Assembly (NCBI GenBank): GCA_028277295.1
Contig: JANQGN010000087.1
Coordinates: 1 to 17,255 of the forward strand
Length of the DNA: 17,255 nucleotides
Origin: Rhodospira sp.
Lineage (GTDB): Bacteria > Pseudomonadota > Alphaproteobacteria > Rhodospirillales > Rhodospirillaceae
Reading direction: 5' to 3'
Shown here: one piece after another, positions 7,441 through 15,138 of the stretch
Numbering within the stretch: position 1 is the stretch's first letter
Layout: each line of letters begins with the position of its first letter
Position numbers and translations under genes: made by a program
Notes under the pieces: model-generated
Seen by the model: the letters and a program-made list of their open reading frames with translations, nothing else
Told to the model about the DNA's origin: nothing
The model's database searches: none

Positions 7441-7457
7441 GCGAGGGTGCGTGTTTG
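7441..7457 (+). promoter_or_regulatory. Ribosome binding site and TTG start choice for the export lipoprotein
   Basis: GCGAGGG at 7441-7447 lies 7 bases before an in-frame TTG at 7455. Starting there gives a compact 26-residue lipoprotein signal ending in the lipobox LVLAGC. The in-frame ATG at 7329 has AGGGTGGG immediately upstream but would place 42 extra, low-complexity residues in front of the signal peptide. I therefore prefer the TTG, without certainty. Confidence 0.4.
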
Positions 7458-8528
7458 CGATGGTCCAGGCGTGGCGCGACCGTTCTGGCGTGTGTTCTCT
7501 GGCTGGCGGGGTTGCTGGTGCTGGCGGGCTGCGCCGAGCGCTCCTACGACCTGGGTCATGGCGGCGAGCCGGTCTACTTCGAGGACATCGATCCCGAGCG
7601 CAAGGCGGCCATGCGGCAGGCGGTTCTCGACGGTCTGCACCGGGTTCAGTCGGCCCAGAGACTGCGCGTGGGGGACACCCTGGAGATCATGTACCACGTG
7701 CGCGAACGGCCGATGGCCGAGCGGTATCGGCTTGATGTCGGGGACCGACTGGCGGTGACGTTCGGGGATGACAGCGACCTTGATTTCGTCACCGGGATCC
7801 AGCCAGACGGGTGGATCACCTTGCCGGATACCGATGACGTGCGGGTGGTCGGGCTAACGGTGGCGGAGGTCAACCGGACGGTCAGCCGTCGCTACGCCGA
7901 CCTGCTTGTGGATCCCCGCGTCACCGTTCGGTTGGAGGAGTGGACCAACGATGCCCAGCGTCTGGCCGAGGACATCGACAGCTTCGCCGCGGGGCGGGCC
8001 AAACAGGTTCCCGTGCTGCGCGATGGCACCATCACGCTGCCGTTTCTGCGGCCCCTGATGGCGCAGGGACACGCCCTTGCCGATATGCGCGACCGTATCC
8101 AGGCCGCCTATGATGCGCTCGGACTGGATCTGGATATCAGCGTGTTGATGACCGATGCCGCCGGGGACCGGATTTTTGTTTTTGGCGCCGTCGAAACGCC
8201 CGGGGTGCTGACCGTCGCCCGGCCGATGACCACGTTGATGGCCGTGGCCCAGTCGGGTGGTCCGAGCGGCGATGGATCATTGTCCGACGTTCGAGTGTTT
8301 TATGTCGACGGTAGCGGTACGCCACGCCTGCGCAAGGTCAACCTGCATAACGTGCTGATGGACCTGGCGCTGGAGGAGGATCTCGTGCTGCCGGACAACG
8401 CGGTCGTCTATGTGCCGACAACGGTGCTGGCCCAGACCGGCAAGGCGCTGGACCTGATCCTGAATCAGATCTTGTTCTATCGAGGCTTCTCCTTGTCCGC
8501 GAGCTATGAACTCTTAGGGAATAACTGA
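7455..8528 (+). CDS. Polysaccharide export lipoprotein (Wza-like, Poly_export + SLBB)
   Basis: An outer-membrane auxiliary family protein that forms the channel for exporting capsule or exopolysaccharide. From the TTG start the protein is 357 residues with a lipoprotein signal: basic RWSRR, hydrophobic core, lipobox LVLAGC with lipidated Cys26. The poly_export domain is recognisable from RLDVGDRLAVTFGDD through QPDGWITLPDTDDVRVVGLT and the segment ending DPRVTVRLEEW. A second region, IFVFGAVETPGVLTVARP followed by LMAVAQSGGPS, is the SLBB-type beta-grasp domain. An additional VGDTLEIMYHV motif precedes the main domain. The length is similar to Wza. The stop shares its last base with an ATG of the next frame (TGATG). 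There is no Wzc/BY-kinase neighbour in the window. An ATG at 7329 is the alternative start. Confidence 0.9.
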   Translation: MRWSRRGATVLACVLWLAGLLVLAGCAERSYDLGHGGEPVYFEDIDPERKAAMRQAVLDGLHRVQSAQRLRVGDTLEIMYHVRERPMAERYRLDVGDRLAVTFGDDSDLDFVTGIQPDGWITLPDTDDVRVVGLTVAEVNRTVSRRYADLLVDPRVTVRLEEWTNDAQRLAEDIDSFAAGRAKQVPVLRDGTITLPFLRPLMAQGHALADMRDRIQAAYDALGLDLDISVLMTDAAGDRIFVFGAVETPGVLTVARPMTTLMAVAQSGGPSGDGSLSDVRVFYVDGSGTPRLRKVNLHNVLMDLALEEDLVLPDNAVVYVPTTVLAQTGKALDLILNQILFYRGFSLSASYELLGNN

Positions 8529-8534
8529 TGCCGG

Positions 8535-8609
8535 GTAGGGTGCGTTCGACCGCCGCGACAGAGGCGGGCAACGCGCCAACGCGCGGGGGATGGCGCGAGC
8601 GCACCCTAC
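8535..8609. repeat. Palindromic repeat between the export and Sel1 genes
   Basis: GTAGGGTGCGTTCG at 8535-8548 and CGAGCGCACCCTAC at 8596-8609 pair at 13 of 14 positions, with a 47-base GC-rich interior containing further short inverted pairs such as AACGCGCC/GGCGCG. It begins 7 bases after the export gene stop. This looks like an extragenic palindrome; it would make a stable hairpin in the transcript between the two genes and may protect or attenuate it. Only one copy is present here, so its dispersal in the genome is inferred, not seen. Confidence 0.55.
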
Positions 8610-8689
8610 GCGAGCAACCCGCCGGTCGAGGTCAGACCTCGCGGGTCTTGAAGAGAACGGCGGTGCGCCATCGATCCGCCCGAGGGAGC

Positions 8690-9859
8690 ATGGGAGTCAT
8701 GGGCAAGACATCGGCGAGTCTCGGCCCTCTCCGCGTCGCACCGGCGATGGTTGGGTGGACCATCGGTGTCCGTGCCCGGGCCTTGGGCCTGGCCGTCGCG
8801 ATGGCGCTGGGGGTGGGTCCCGCGCCGGCCGCCGCCGACAGCGCCGCAATGGGAGCCGTTCTCGGCAGCTTTCCGACCAAGGGCGCGGCCTGGGCATCCT
8901 GGACCCCTATTCGGAATGGCATCGACATCGGACTGCCCATGGCGATGGCCTGCGCCCTGGATGGCATCACCGACGGCCCGGCGCGCCTGGTTCTGCCGGC
9001 GGAAGACGCGGCCGGCGCCCGAAAACTGTGCCGGGCGATACGGGCGGCCGGCCGGTCGTGTCGGCCCATGGTCGCGCCGTGCTCGAGCGAAGGGCGCGTG
9101 CTGGATGCGGCCCCTGAAGCGACGTCCCGGCCCCCGGCGGCTTGGTCCACCGTAGCGCCGCCGACGCCGCCGACGCCGACGCCGCCGCCGGAGCCGGACG
9201 GACCGGCGGCCACCCTGGGTGCCTGGGCGGCCCTGGCCCAAGACCTGTCGAGCTGGCCGGGTGGCGCGGCCCTGGCGTCAGGGTCCGCCGTCGACCAGGC
9301 CGCGCCGCGCCGCGCCGCCAGCGTGGATGCCGGGGTGTCTTCGTCCATGGTCGATGCCGCGTTCGGCGAGGCCCAAGCGTCCGCTGGCGTGGTCGACGAG
9401 GCGACCCTTGTCGCGGCCACCCGCGCGCTACGCGCCGGTGATCACGCGGCGGCGGCGCGGTTGCTCACCCCGCGCGCCCAGGCGGGCGATCCGGTGGCGG
9501 CCCACAACCTCGCGATCCTCGTCAGCCATGGCCTTGGGATGCCGCGCGACGACCGCGTGGCCGCCCGCTGGATGACCGTCGCCGCCGAGGCTGGCTTGAT
9601 CAGCGCCCAGAACACCCTGGCCCTGATGTACCTGCACGGGCGCGGTGTCGAGCGCGACCGGCGCGCGGCGGTGCGCTGGCTGGCCGAGGCCGCGCGCGGT
9701 GGTCATCCGCTGGCCCGGGCCAACCTTCTACAGGTGATGCGCACCAGTCTGGCGCTTTCCTCTCAGTCCGACGCCGCCGCGACCACGGGGGATGGGATCT
9801 CGGCCGTCTCCGCCGCGACCGGCGGTCGAGACGCTCCTTTCGCCGGCGTGATGCCGTAG
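8690..9859 (+). CDS. Secreted Sel1-repeat protein with SPOR-like N-terminal region
   Basis: From the ATG at 8690 the protein has 389 residues. A signal peptide is visible (RARALGLAVAMALGVG, then PAPAAA-DS at about residue 50). A region of about 75 residues follows that resembles an SPOR domain: LGSFPTKGAAWASW, then RLVLPAEDAAGARKLCRAIR, then AAGRSCRPM. A proline/threonine-rich linker comes next (PPTPPTPTPPPEPD). The C-terminal third has Sel1/TPR-like repeats, for example GDPVAAHNLAILVSHGLGM and SAQNTLALMYLHGRGVERDR with RAAVRWLAEAARGG. Such proteins act as periplasmic or envelope scaffolds; the exact role is unknown. The start is uncertain: an open frame extends back to 8528 but crosses the palindrome at 8535-8609, and ATGs at 8699 and 8747 are alternatives. 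GAGGGAG at 8682-8688 is near the first two. The 3' end overlaps the RND permease gene by 97 bases on the opposite strand. Confidence 0.8.
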   Translation: MGVMGKTSASLGPLRVAPAMVGWTIGVRARALGLAVAMALGVGPAPAAADSAAMGAVLGSFPTKGAAWASWTPIRNGIDIGLPMAMACALDGITDGPARLVLPAEDAAGARKLCRAIRAAGRSCRPMVAPCSSEGRVLDAAPEATSRPPAAWSTVAPPTPPTPTPPPEPDGPAATLGAWAALAQDLSSWPGGAALASGSAVDQAAPRRAASVDAGVSSSMVDAAFGEAQASAGVVDEATLVAATRALRAGDHAAAARLLTPRAQAGDPVAAHNLAILVSHGLGMPRDDRVAARWMTVAAEAGLISAQNTLALMYLHGRGVERDRRAAVRWLAEAARGGHPLARANLLQVMRTSLALSSQSDAAATTGDGISAVSAATGGRDAPFAGVMP

Positions 9860-12800
9860 AACAGGCTATAGAAGACCGGCACCGCCACCAGGGTCAGGAT
9901 GGTCGCGAAGGCCAGGCCGCCCGAGATGGTCACCGCCATGGAGGCGAAGAAGGCGTCGGTCAACAGCGGCATCATGCCCAGGATGGTGGTCCCGGCGGCC
10001 AGCACCACCGGGCGCAGACGACTCACGCCCGCCTGGACCACGGCGGCGAAACGGTCGTCCTGCGCCTCGATCTGCAGGTCGATCTCCTCCACCAGCACAA
10101 TGGCGTTCTTGATGAGCATCCCCGACAGACTGAGGATGCCCAGGAGCGACATGAAGTCGAAGGCGAGGCCGGTGCCGAGCAAACCGAGTGTCACCCCGCA
10201 GATGGCCATGGGCACGACCAGCCAGATGACCAGGGGCTCGCGCACCGTGCCAAACAGCACCACCGTGATCAGCACCATCACCAGGAAGCCCACCGGGACC
10301 TGACTCATCAGGGCGGACTGGGCCTCGATGGTGTCCTCGATCTCCCCGCCCCATTCGAAGGTGTAGCCGGGGGGCAGGGGAATGGCCTCGACGGCGTCCT
10401 TGATGCGCGCATGCACCTGGGCGGCGCTCTGCTCCCCAGTCGGGTCGCCCTGGACGTTCAGCGTCCTGACCCGATCCTTGCGGCGGATGAGGGTATCCTC
10501 TGTCGTCGTTTGGAAGCCGTCCAGGATCTGCCCAACGGGGACGTACTGGCTCTGGCCGGCACTCCACACCAGGCGGTCGCCAAGCCCCGCCAGATCGCCG
10601 CGCTCGCCATCGGGCGCGCGCATCACGATGGGGATGAGTTCGTCGCCGTCGCGGAAGGTGGCGATCTGGTTGCCGTCGGTGAAGTAGCGCAACGTGAGCG
10701 CCAGGTCGGTACGGCTGACGCCGGCGACGCGGGCGCGGGATTCGGCGAACAGCGGCCGGATGACCTTCTCGCGCTGGCGCCAATCGGTGCGGATGTCCTT
10801 GATACCGCCGTCGGCGTTGAAAATCGCCAGGGCCTGGCCGGCCAGGGCGCGCAGGGTGTCGGTGTCCGGCCCGGCGAATCTGGCTTCCAGTTTGGCGGCG
10901 GAACCGGGCCCGATCACGACGCGCTGCGTAAACACCTGCGCCGAGGGGATGCGCGCCTCAAGGGTTTTCGGGATCCTGTCGATCAACGCGGCGATCTGCT
11001 CCCGCGTTTCGGTGCGCGCGATCATATGTCCGTAGGCCGCGTTGGCTGCCTCTGGCGCATAGGTGAGCATGAAACGCGCCGCCCCCTGGCCGACGAAGGT
11101 GGACACGGACTCCACCCCGGGAAGGTCGAGGACATACGCCTCGGCGTCGGCCATCACGTCATCGACGATGCGGATATCCGTGCCCTGTGGCATCCACAGG
11201 TTCACGTAGAACATCGGTGTGTTGGAGTAGGGGAAGAAGCCCTGCTTGACCGAGCCAAACCCGGCCAGGCAGGCGACCGTCACGCCCACCAGCGCGAGCA
11301 CGGTCAACAGACGCTGGCGCAGGCACCCGGACAGGATCGCGCGATAGGCCGAGAACATGACGCCACGATAGGGGTCGATCGGCGCCTCGCCCTCGGCGGC
11401 GGGCTTGGCTTGCTTGAACAGCCAGGCACCGAACAGCGGTGTCACCATCACGGCGAGGACCCAACTCAACAGCAGTGAAATCCCGATCACGGCGAACAGC
11501 GAGAACAGGAACTCGCCGGTGGTGTCGGGTGACAGGCCAATGCCCGAGAACGCCATGATCCCGATGACCGTGGCGCCCAGCAGTGGCCACTGGGTCTGGC
11601 GTGTCACCTCGCTGGCGGCGCGCAAGGCGGTTTGCCCGCGCCGCATGCCGATCAGCATGCCCTCGGCGACGACGATGGCGTTGTCCACCAGCATGCCCAT
11701 GGCAATGATCAACGCGCCCAGGGAGATGCGCTCCAGCTGGATGCCACCCAGCCACATGAAGAACACCGTGCCGAACACGGTCAGGAACAGGATGGACCCC
11801 ACGACCACCCCGGCCCGCCAGCCCATGAACAGACACAGGGCGCCGATGACGATGGAAACGGAGGCCAGCAGGTTGACCAGGAAGCCCTGGACGGCCTCGT
11901 CCACCACCATCGACTGGTCGTAGATGGTATGCACCTCCACGCCCACGGGCAGGAAGGGTGTCAGGCTCTCCAGCTTGGCCCGCACCGCCTGGCCCACCTC
12001 GACCACGTTGGCCTCGGCGATGGCCGCCACCGCCAGTGTCACCGCCGCCTGGCCATTGAAGCGGATCAAGTGATCGGGGGGATCCTGACGCCCCAGGCTG
12101 ACCGTGGCCACGTCCCGCAGGCGAACCATGGCGGTGCTGCCGGGGGTTCCGATCATCAGGGTCTCAACCGCCTCCACCGAGTCGAAGGCGTCGGCCACGG
12201 ACAACCGGACCCGCTCGTCGCCCACGGTGACCAGGCCCGTGGGCTGCACGGCGTTCTCGACGTCCAGCAAGGTGATGCTGTCGCTGACCGAGACCCCGAG
12301 ACGGGCCAGCTTGTCCTGGGAGATCTCAATGTGGATCTCTGGATCGGGTTCGCCGGCCGTTTCCACCTTGGCCACGCCGGGCACCGTCAGGACCTCGCGG
12401 CGCAGCTCCTTGGCGATCTCGATGACCTCAAGGTCGGCGTACCCGGGCGCGGTGATGGCGTAGTAGAGCCCGAAGACGTCGCCGAAATCATCGATGATCT
12501 GGGAAGAACCCGCGTTCTCGGGCATGTCGCCCCGCGCGTCGGCTACGCGGCGCCGCAACTCGTCCCAGATTTGCTCAAGGTCGTCGCCTTTGTAGATATC
12601 CTGGATCTCAACCGTGATTTCGGAGATGCCGGGTCGGGAGACAGAGGTGATCTCGTCCAACTGGCCCAACTGCTGGATGGCCGACTCCAGGGGCTCGGTG
12701 ATCTCCTCTTCCACCTCGATCGCCGAGGCGCCCGGGTAAGGGGTGATGATCTTTGCTTCCTTGATGGTGAAGTTCGGATCTTCCAGGCGGCCGACATTGA

Positions 12801-12888
12801 GGAGTCCGTAAAGGCCACCGAGCAGGCAGATCAGAACGATCAGCCAGGTGTTGACCGGCTTTTCGATCGAGACACGCGCCACGTCCAT
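9763..12888 (-). CDS. RND-family efflux permease (AcrB/HAE1-like inner-membrane pump)
   Basis: A 1041-residue proton-driven RND transporter that pumps substrates from the inner membrane or periplasm to an outer-membrane channel. It starts with the typical first helix (KPVNTWLIVLICLLGG). It has two large periplasmic loops (about 35-330 and 550-860) and two blocks of membrane helices. The TM4 motif reads GMLVDNAIVVAEG, with Asp402 followed by Asn403, where AcrB has two aspartates. The TM10 lysine is present in GMLIKNAIVLVEE (Lys927). The pseudo-repeat, length and permease motifs fit the hydrophobe/amphiphile pumps rather than the metal-ion CusA group. GTAGGA lies about 8 bases upstream of the ATG. 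It follows the adaptor gene by 10 bases, so the two form one operon. The C-terminal tail after GITPAK is proline/alanine-rich and overlaps the Sel1 gene. Substrate unknown. Confidence 0.95.
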   Translation of the reverse strand: MDVARVSIEKPVNTWLIVLICLLGGLYGLLNVGRLEDPNFTIKEAKIITPYPGASAIEVEEEITEPLESAIQQLGQLDEITSVSRPGISEITVEIQDIYKGDDLEQIWDELRRRVADARGDMPENAGSSQIIDDFGDVFGLYYAITAPGYADLEVIEIAKELRREVLTVPGVAKVETAGEPDPEIHIEISQDKLARLGVSVSDSITLLDVENAVQPTGLVTVGDERVRLSVADAFDSVEAVETLMIGTPGSTAMVRLRDVATVSLGRQDPPDHLIRFNGQAAVTLAVAAIAEANVVEVGQAVRAKLESLTPFLPVGVEVHTIYDQSMVVDEAVQGFLVNLLASVSIVIGALCLFMGWRAGVVVGSILFLTVFGTVFFMWLGGIQLERISLGALIIAMGMLVDNAIVVAEGMLIGMRRGQTALRAASEVTRQTQWPLLGATVIGIMAFSGIGLSPDTTGEFLFSLFAVIGISLLLSWVLAVMVTPLFGAWLFKQAKPAAEGEAPIDPYRGVMFSAYRAILSGCLRQRLLTVLALVGVTVACLAGFGSVKQGFFPYSNTPMFYVNLWMPQGTDIRIVDDVMADAEAYVLDLPGVESVSTFVGQGAARFMLTYAPEAANAAYGHMIARTETREQIAALIDRIPKTLEARIPSAQVFTQRVVIGPGSAAKLEARFAGPDTDTLRALAGQALAIFNADGGIKDIRTDWRQREKVIRPLFAESRARVAGVSRTDLALTLRYFTDGNQIATFRDGDELIPIVMRAPDGERGDLAGLGDRLVWSAGQSQYVPVGQILDGFQTTTEDTLIRRKDRVRTLNVQGDPTGEQSAAQVHARIKDAVEAIPLPPGYTFEWGGEIEDTIEAQSALMSQVPVGFLVMVLITVVLFGTVREPLVIWLVVPMAICGVTLGLLGTGLAFDFMSLLGILSLSGMLIKNAIVLVEEIDLQIEAQDDRFAAVVQAGVSRLRPVVLAAGTTILGMMPLLTDAFFASMAVTISGGLAFATILTLVAVPVFYSLFYGITPAKGASRPPVAAETAEIPSPVVAAASD

Positions 12889-12898
12889 GGGTTCGATC

Positions 12899-14047
12899 CT
12901 ACTCGCTGGTCAGGGGCTTGACGCGCATGCCGTCGCGAAGGTGGTGTACGCCGGCGGTCACGACCGTTTCTCCGGCCGCCAAGCCGGACAGCACCGTGAC
13001 CATTCGGTTGTCCATGTGGCCAATCTCCACCGGCCGCCGCGCCACCGCGCCCGACGCCGCGTCGACCGCCCAGACAAAGAAGTCGCCCGTCGCCGTTTCC
13101 TCCGCGCCGGCCTCGTTGGTGTCGGCGCGACGCGGCCGCACGGGCACAAGGGCGCCGGCCGGGATCCGGACCGCGTCCTGACGCAGTCCACGGAACGAGA
13201 CCGTGGCCCGCACCGTGGCGGTCATGCCCGGGAGGATGTTGACGTCCTCGGGGCGCGGCATGCCGAACTCGATTCGGTAGGTCTGGGCCACGTCGTTGGC
13301 GTCGGTGGAGATCTCGCGAAACGCCATCGGGAAGCTGCGTCCCGCCAGGAAGGGGAAGATGGCCTCCACTTTCGGCTCGTTGCCCTCGTAGTGGCGGGCC
13401 ACGAGGTGCTCTGGGATGTCGGCGACCACGCGGATCTCGCTGACATCCTGGAGGCGCATGATCTGCTGGCCAGACTGGACGTTGGTGAAGCTCTCCACCA
13501 GGCGGCGGCTGATGATGGCGTCGAACGGGGCCTCAAGGCGGGTGTAGTCCAGGTCCTGCCGGGCCTTGTCCACGGCCACCTCGGCCAGGTCGACGGCGGT
13601 CTGGGCGTCATCGAACGCCTGACGGGAGACAACGTTTCGGTTCACAAGCTCCCGCTTGCGCTCGAAGTCCTGCCGCGCTCCCTTGAGGCTGACCTCCGCC
13701 TCGCGCAAGGCGAGGGCGAAGTCGGTGTCGTCCAGGGCCGCCACCAGGGCGCCCGCCAACACCAACTCGCCTTCGGTGATCGGAAGCCGGGACAGCAGCC
13801 CCGGCACCCTGAACGACAGGTCCACCTCTTGCACGGCCTCGGTGCGGGCCGGGAACTCGTGCACCTCGATGCCCAAGGCGGGCTGGGCGGTGGCCATTTT
13901 GGCGGGGCGGACGATGTCGTCTGGGGTCGTGGCCTCGGCGGCCGGCGTGCCGGCCTCATCGCAGCCAGCCGAAACCAAAGGCAGCAGAAGGGCCAGTGCA
14001 GCCACCGATAGGTGGACGCGGGGGCGGCGGCCCGATCGCGTGCTCAT
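12899..14047 (-). CDS. RND efflux periplasmic adaptor lipoprotein (membrane fusion protein)
   Basis: A 382-residue HlyD/AcrA-type adaptor that couples the RND permease to an outer-membrane channel. The start at 14047 has GAGGA about 9 bases upstream and gives a lipoprotein signal (RSGRRPRVHLSVAALALLL) with lipobox VSAGC and lipidated Cys29. A frame extending to 14128 adds non-conserved residues and was not used. The chain then shows a biotinyl-lipoyl half-motif (VPGLLSRLPITEGELVLAG, about 81-99) and a coiled-coil hairpin (about 105-165, rich in Glu, Arg and Ala). The second lipoyl half is DYTRLEAPFDAIISRR (about 167-182), followed by beta-barrel and membrane-proximal domains to the C terminus. 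It is the first gene of a two-gene operon with the permease. No local TetR- or MarR-type regulator is present, and no TolC homologue. Confidence 0.93.
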   Translation of the reverse strand: MSTRSGRRPRVHLSVAALALLLPLVSAGCDEAGTPAAEATTPDDIVRPAKMATAQPALGIEVHEFPARTEAVQEVDLSFRVPGLLSRLPITEGELVLAGALVAALDDTDFALALREAEVSLKGARQDFERKRELVNRNVVSRQAFDDAQTAVDLAEVAVDKARQDLDYTRLEAPFDAIISRRLVESFTNVQSGQQIMRLQDVSEIRVVADIPEHLVARHYEGNEPKVEAIFPFLAGRSFPMAFREISTDANDVAQTYRIEFGMPRPEDVNILPGMTATVRATVSFRGLRQDAVRIPAGALVPVRPRRADTNEAGAEETATGDFFVWAVDAASGAVARRPVEIGHMDNRMVTVLSGLAAGETVVTAGVHHLRDGMRVKPLTSE

Positions 14048-14360
14048 GGGCGATGTCCTCGTTTGGGAGAAAGCAGTGAATGGCACCATAGCCAAGCGCA
14101 TCGCGCTCTGGAAGCGTCGCCACAGCACGGTGGCGGCAGCACATATGCGTTATGGGCATGGCAGCTCTCACCCCGGACATACGCTCGGGCGTGACGCGAA
14201 ACAATACCGTCTGTGGTCTGGTGGGTGTTCAGGGGTACCGCTGGGGCGCTTTGCGCCAAGGGGAGGCCCGTGCGGGACGGGCTACCCTTGGTTCACGCGC
14301 TGACAACGGCCGGCGGCGTGACGACGATCGGCCGCCCCTCCGCCGACCGGGGTCCTGTGA
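14048..14360. other. Gap between rpe and the efflux operon
   Basis: This 313-base gap lies between two minus-strand transcription units and has no supported gene. It must carry the promoter of the efflux operon, and its left half is less GC-rich (for example ACATATGCGTTATGGGC at 14140-14156), but no good -35/-10 pair could be fixed. CGGCCG at 14307-14312 pairs with CGGCCG at 14329-14334. As a minus-strand hairpin 27 bases past the rpe stop it could end that transcript, but no U-run follows. A small hairpin, GGCGC-TTT-GCGCC, lies at 14245-14257. Confidence 0.5.
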
Positions 14361-15056
14361 TCAGGCCGCCCGGGCCTTGGCGACGCTCTCGCGGATGGCG
14401 CGCATGTTGGCGCCGTAGACGGACGTGTTGTCGACAGAGCCGCCCTTGAACACCGCCGAGCCGGCCACCAGCACGTCAGCGCCGGCCCCGGCCACCAGCG
14501 GCGCGGTGTCCGGGGTCACGCCGCCATCCACCTGGATGTGGATCGGCCGCTCGCCGATCATGGCACGCACGCGGCGCACCTTCTCGACGGCCGCGGGGAT
14601 GAAGCTCTGACCGCCAAAGCCTGGGTTGACGCTCATCACCAGCACCAGATCGACCGTGTCCAGCACATGCTCGATCACGCTTTCATGGGTGGCCGGGTTG
14701 AGCGCCACGCCGGCCTTGCAGCCCAGCGAGCGGATCAGCCGCAACGAGCGGTCCATATGCGGGCCCGCCTCCGGGTGGATGGTCAGCACGTCCGCGCCGG
14801 CCTTGGCGAAGTCCTCAAGGTAGGGGTCGGCCGGGGCGATCATCAGATGCACATCCATGACGGTCTTGATGTGCGGGCGGATGGCCTTACACATGGCCGG
14901 GCCGAAGGTGATGTTGGGCACGAAATGGCCGTCCATCACGTCCACGTGCACCCAATCGCAGCCCTCGGCCTCGATGGCCCGGCATTCGGCGCCAAAGTTG
15001 GCGAAGTCGGCGGAGAGGATCGACGGCGCGATCTTCAGCGAACGGTCGAAGCTCAT
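14361..15056 (-). CDS. rpe: Ribulose-phosphate 3-epimerase
   Basis: A 231-residue TIM-barrel enzyme that interconverts D-ribulose-5-phosphate and D-xylulose-5-phosphate in the Calvin cycle and pentose phosphate pathway. Family signatures are all present: IAPSILSADFANFG (9-22), VHVDVMDGHFVPNITFGP (36-53), DVHLMI (68-73), MSVNPGFGGQSFI (141-153) and IQVDGGV (174-180). Metal and catalytic residues His37, Asp39, His70 and Asp177 are visible. The start at 15056 gives the normal family length; an extension to 15170 would overlap the prk stop and adds non-conserved residues. AAGGA lies about 10 bases upstream. It follows prk on the same strand after a 110-base gap with two hairpins. Clustering with prk and fbp points to the Calvin cycle role (cbbE). 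Confidence 0.97.
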   Translation of the reverse strand: MSFDRSLKIAPSILSADFANFGAECRAIEAEGCDWVHVDVMDGHFVPNITFGPAMCKAIRPHIKTVMDVHLMIAPADPYLEDFAKAGADVLTIHPEAGPHMDRSLRLIRSLGCKAGVALNPATHESVIEHVLDTVDLVLVMSVNPGFGGQSFIPAAVEKVRRVRAMIGERPIHIQVDGGVTPDTAPLVAGAGADVLVAGSAVFKGGSVDNTSVYGANMRAIRESVAKARAA

Positions 15057-15083
15057 GGGACGACGGTCCTTCCCTGACGGGGC

Positions 15084-15138
15084 GGGGGCCGCGCCGAACG
15101 CGGCGCCCCGCACTGACTGGGTCGGGCGGGCCCGACCC
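15084..15138 (-). promoter_or_regulatory. Two tandem GC-rich hairpins in the prk-rpe gap
   Basis: GGGTCGGG at 15119-15126 and CCCGACCC at 15131-15138 make a perfect 8-bp stem with a 4-base loop. Next to it, GGGGG-CCGCG (15084-15093) pairs with CGCGG-C-GCCCC (15099-15109) as a 10-bp stem with one bulged base. On the minus strand they begin about 28 bases after the prk stop. There is no U-run, so they fit an mRNA stabiliser or partial attenuator better than an intrinsic terminator. That functional reading is inference. Confidence 0.45.

Larger units (their letters stand above)
6692..7454. other. Divergent intergenic region of the polysaccharide block
   Basis: About 760 bases separate the minus-strand flippase gene from the plus-strand export gene. 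Open frames crossing it on both strands are arginine/proline-rich and show no family resemblance, so I call none of them genes. The region holds two related hairpin elements (6889-6986 and 7221-7318), a flanking outer inverted repeat around the first copy, and an AT-rich stretch at 7158-7220. Promoters for both polysaccharide transcripts should lie here. If the export gene starts at the upstream ATG (7329), the gap ends at 7328. Confidence 0.65.

Noticed and set aside
9162..9203. GCC/GAC triplet repeat as a possible variable microsatellite
   Set aside because: It encodes the proline/threonine linker of the Sel1 protein and is a short, imperfect codon-level repeat common in such linkers.
11632..12921. 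A 429-codon plus-strand open frame opposite the RND permease gene
   Set aside because: A His/Asp/Gly-rich shadow of a well-conserved permease; no start signal or domain supports it.
14307..14334. Intrinsic terminator after rpe
   Set aside because: Only a 6-bp stem with a 16-base loop and no U-run on the minus strand; mentioned as a weak hairpin only.
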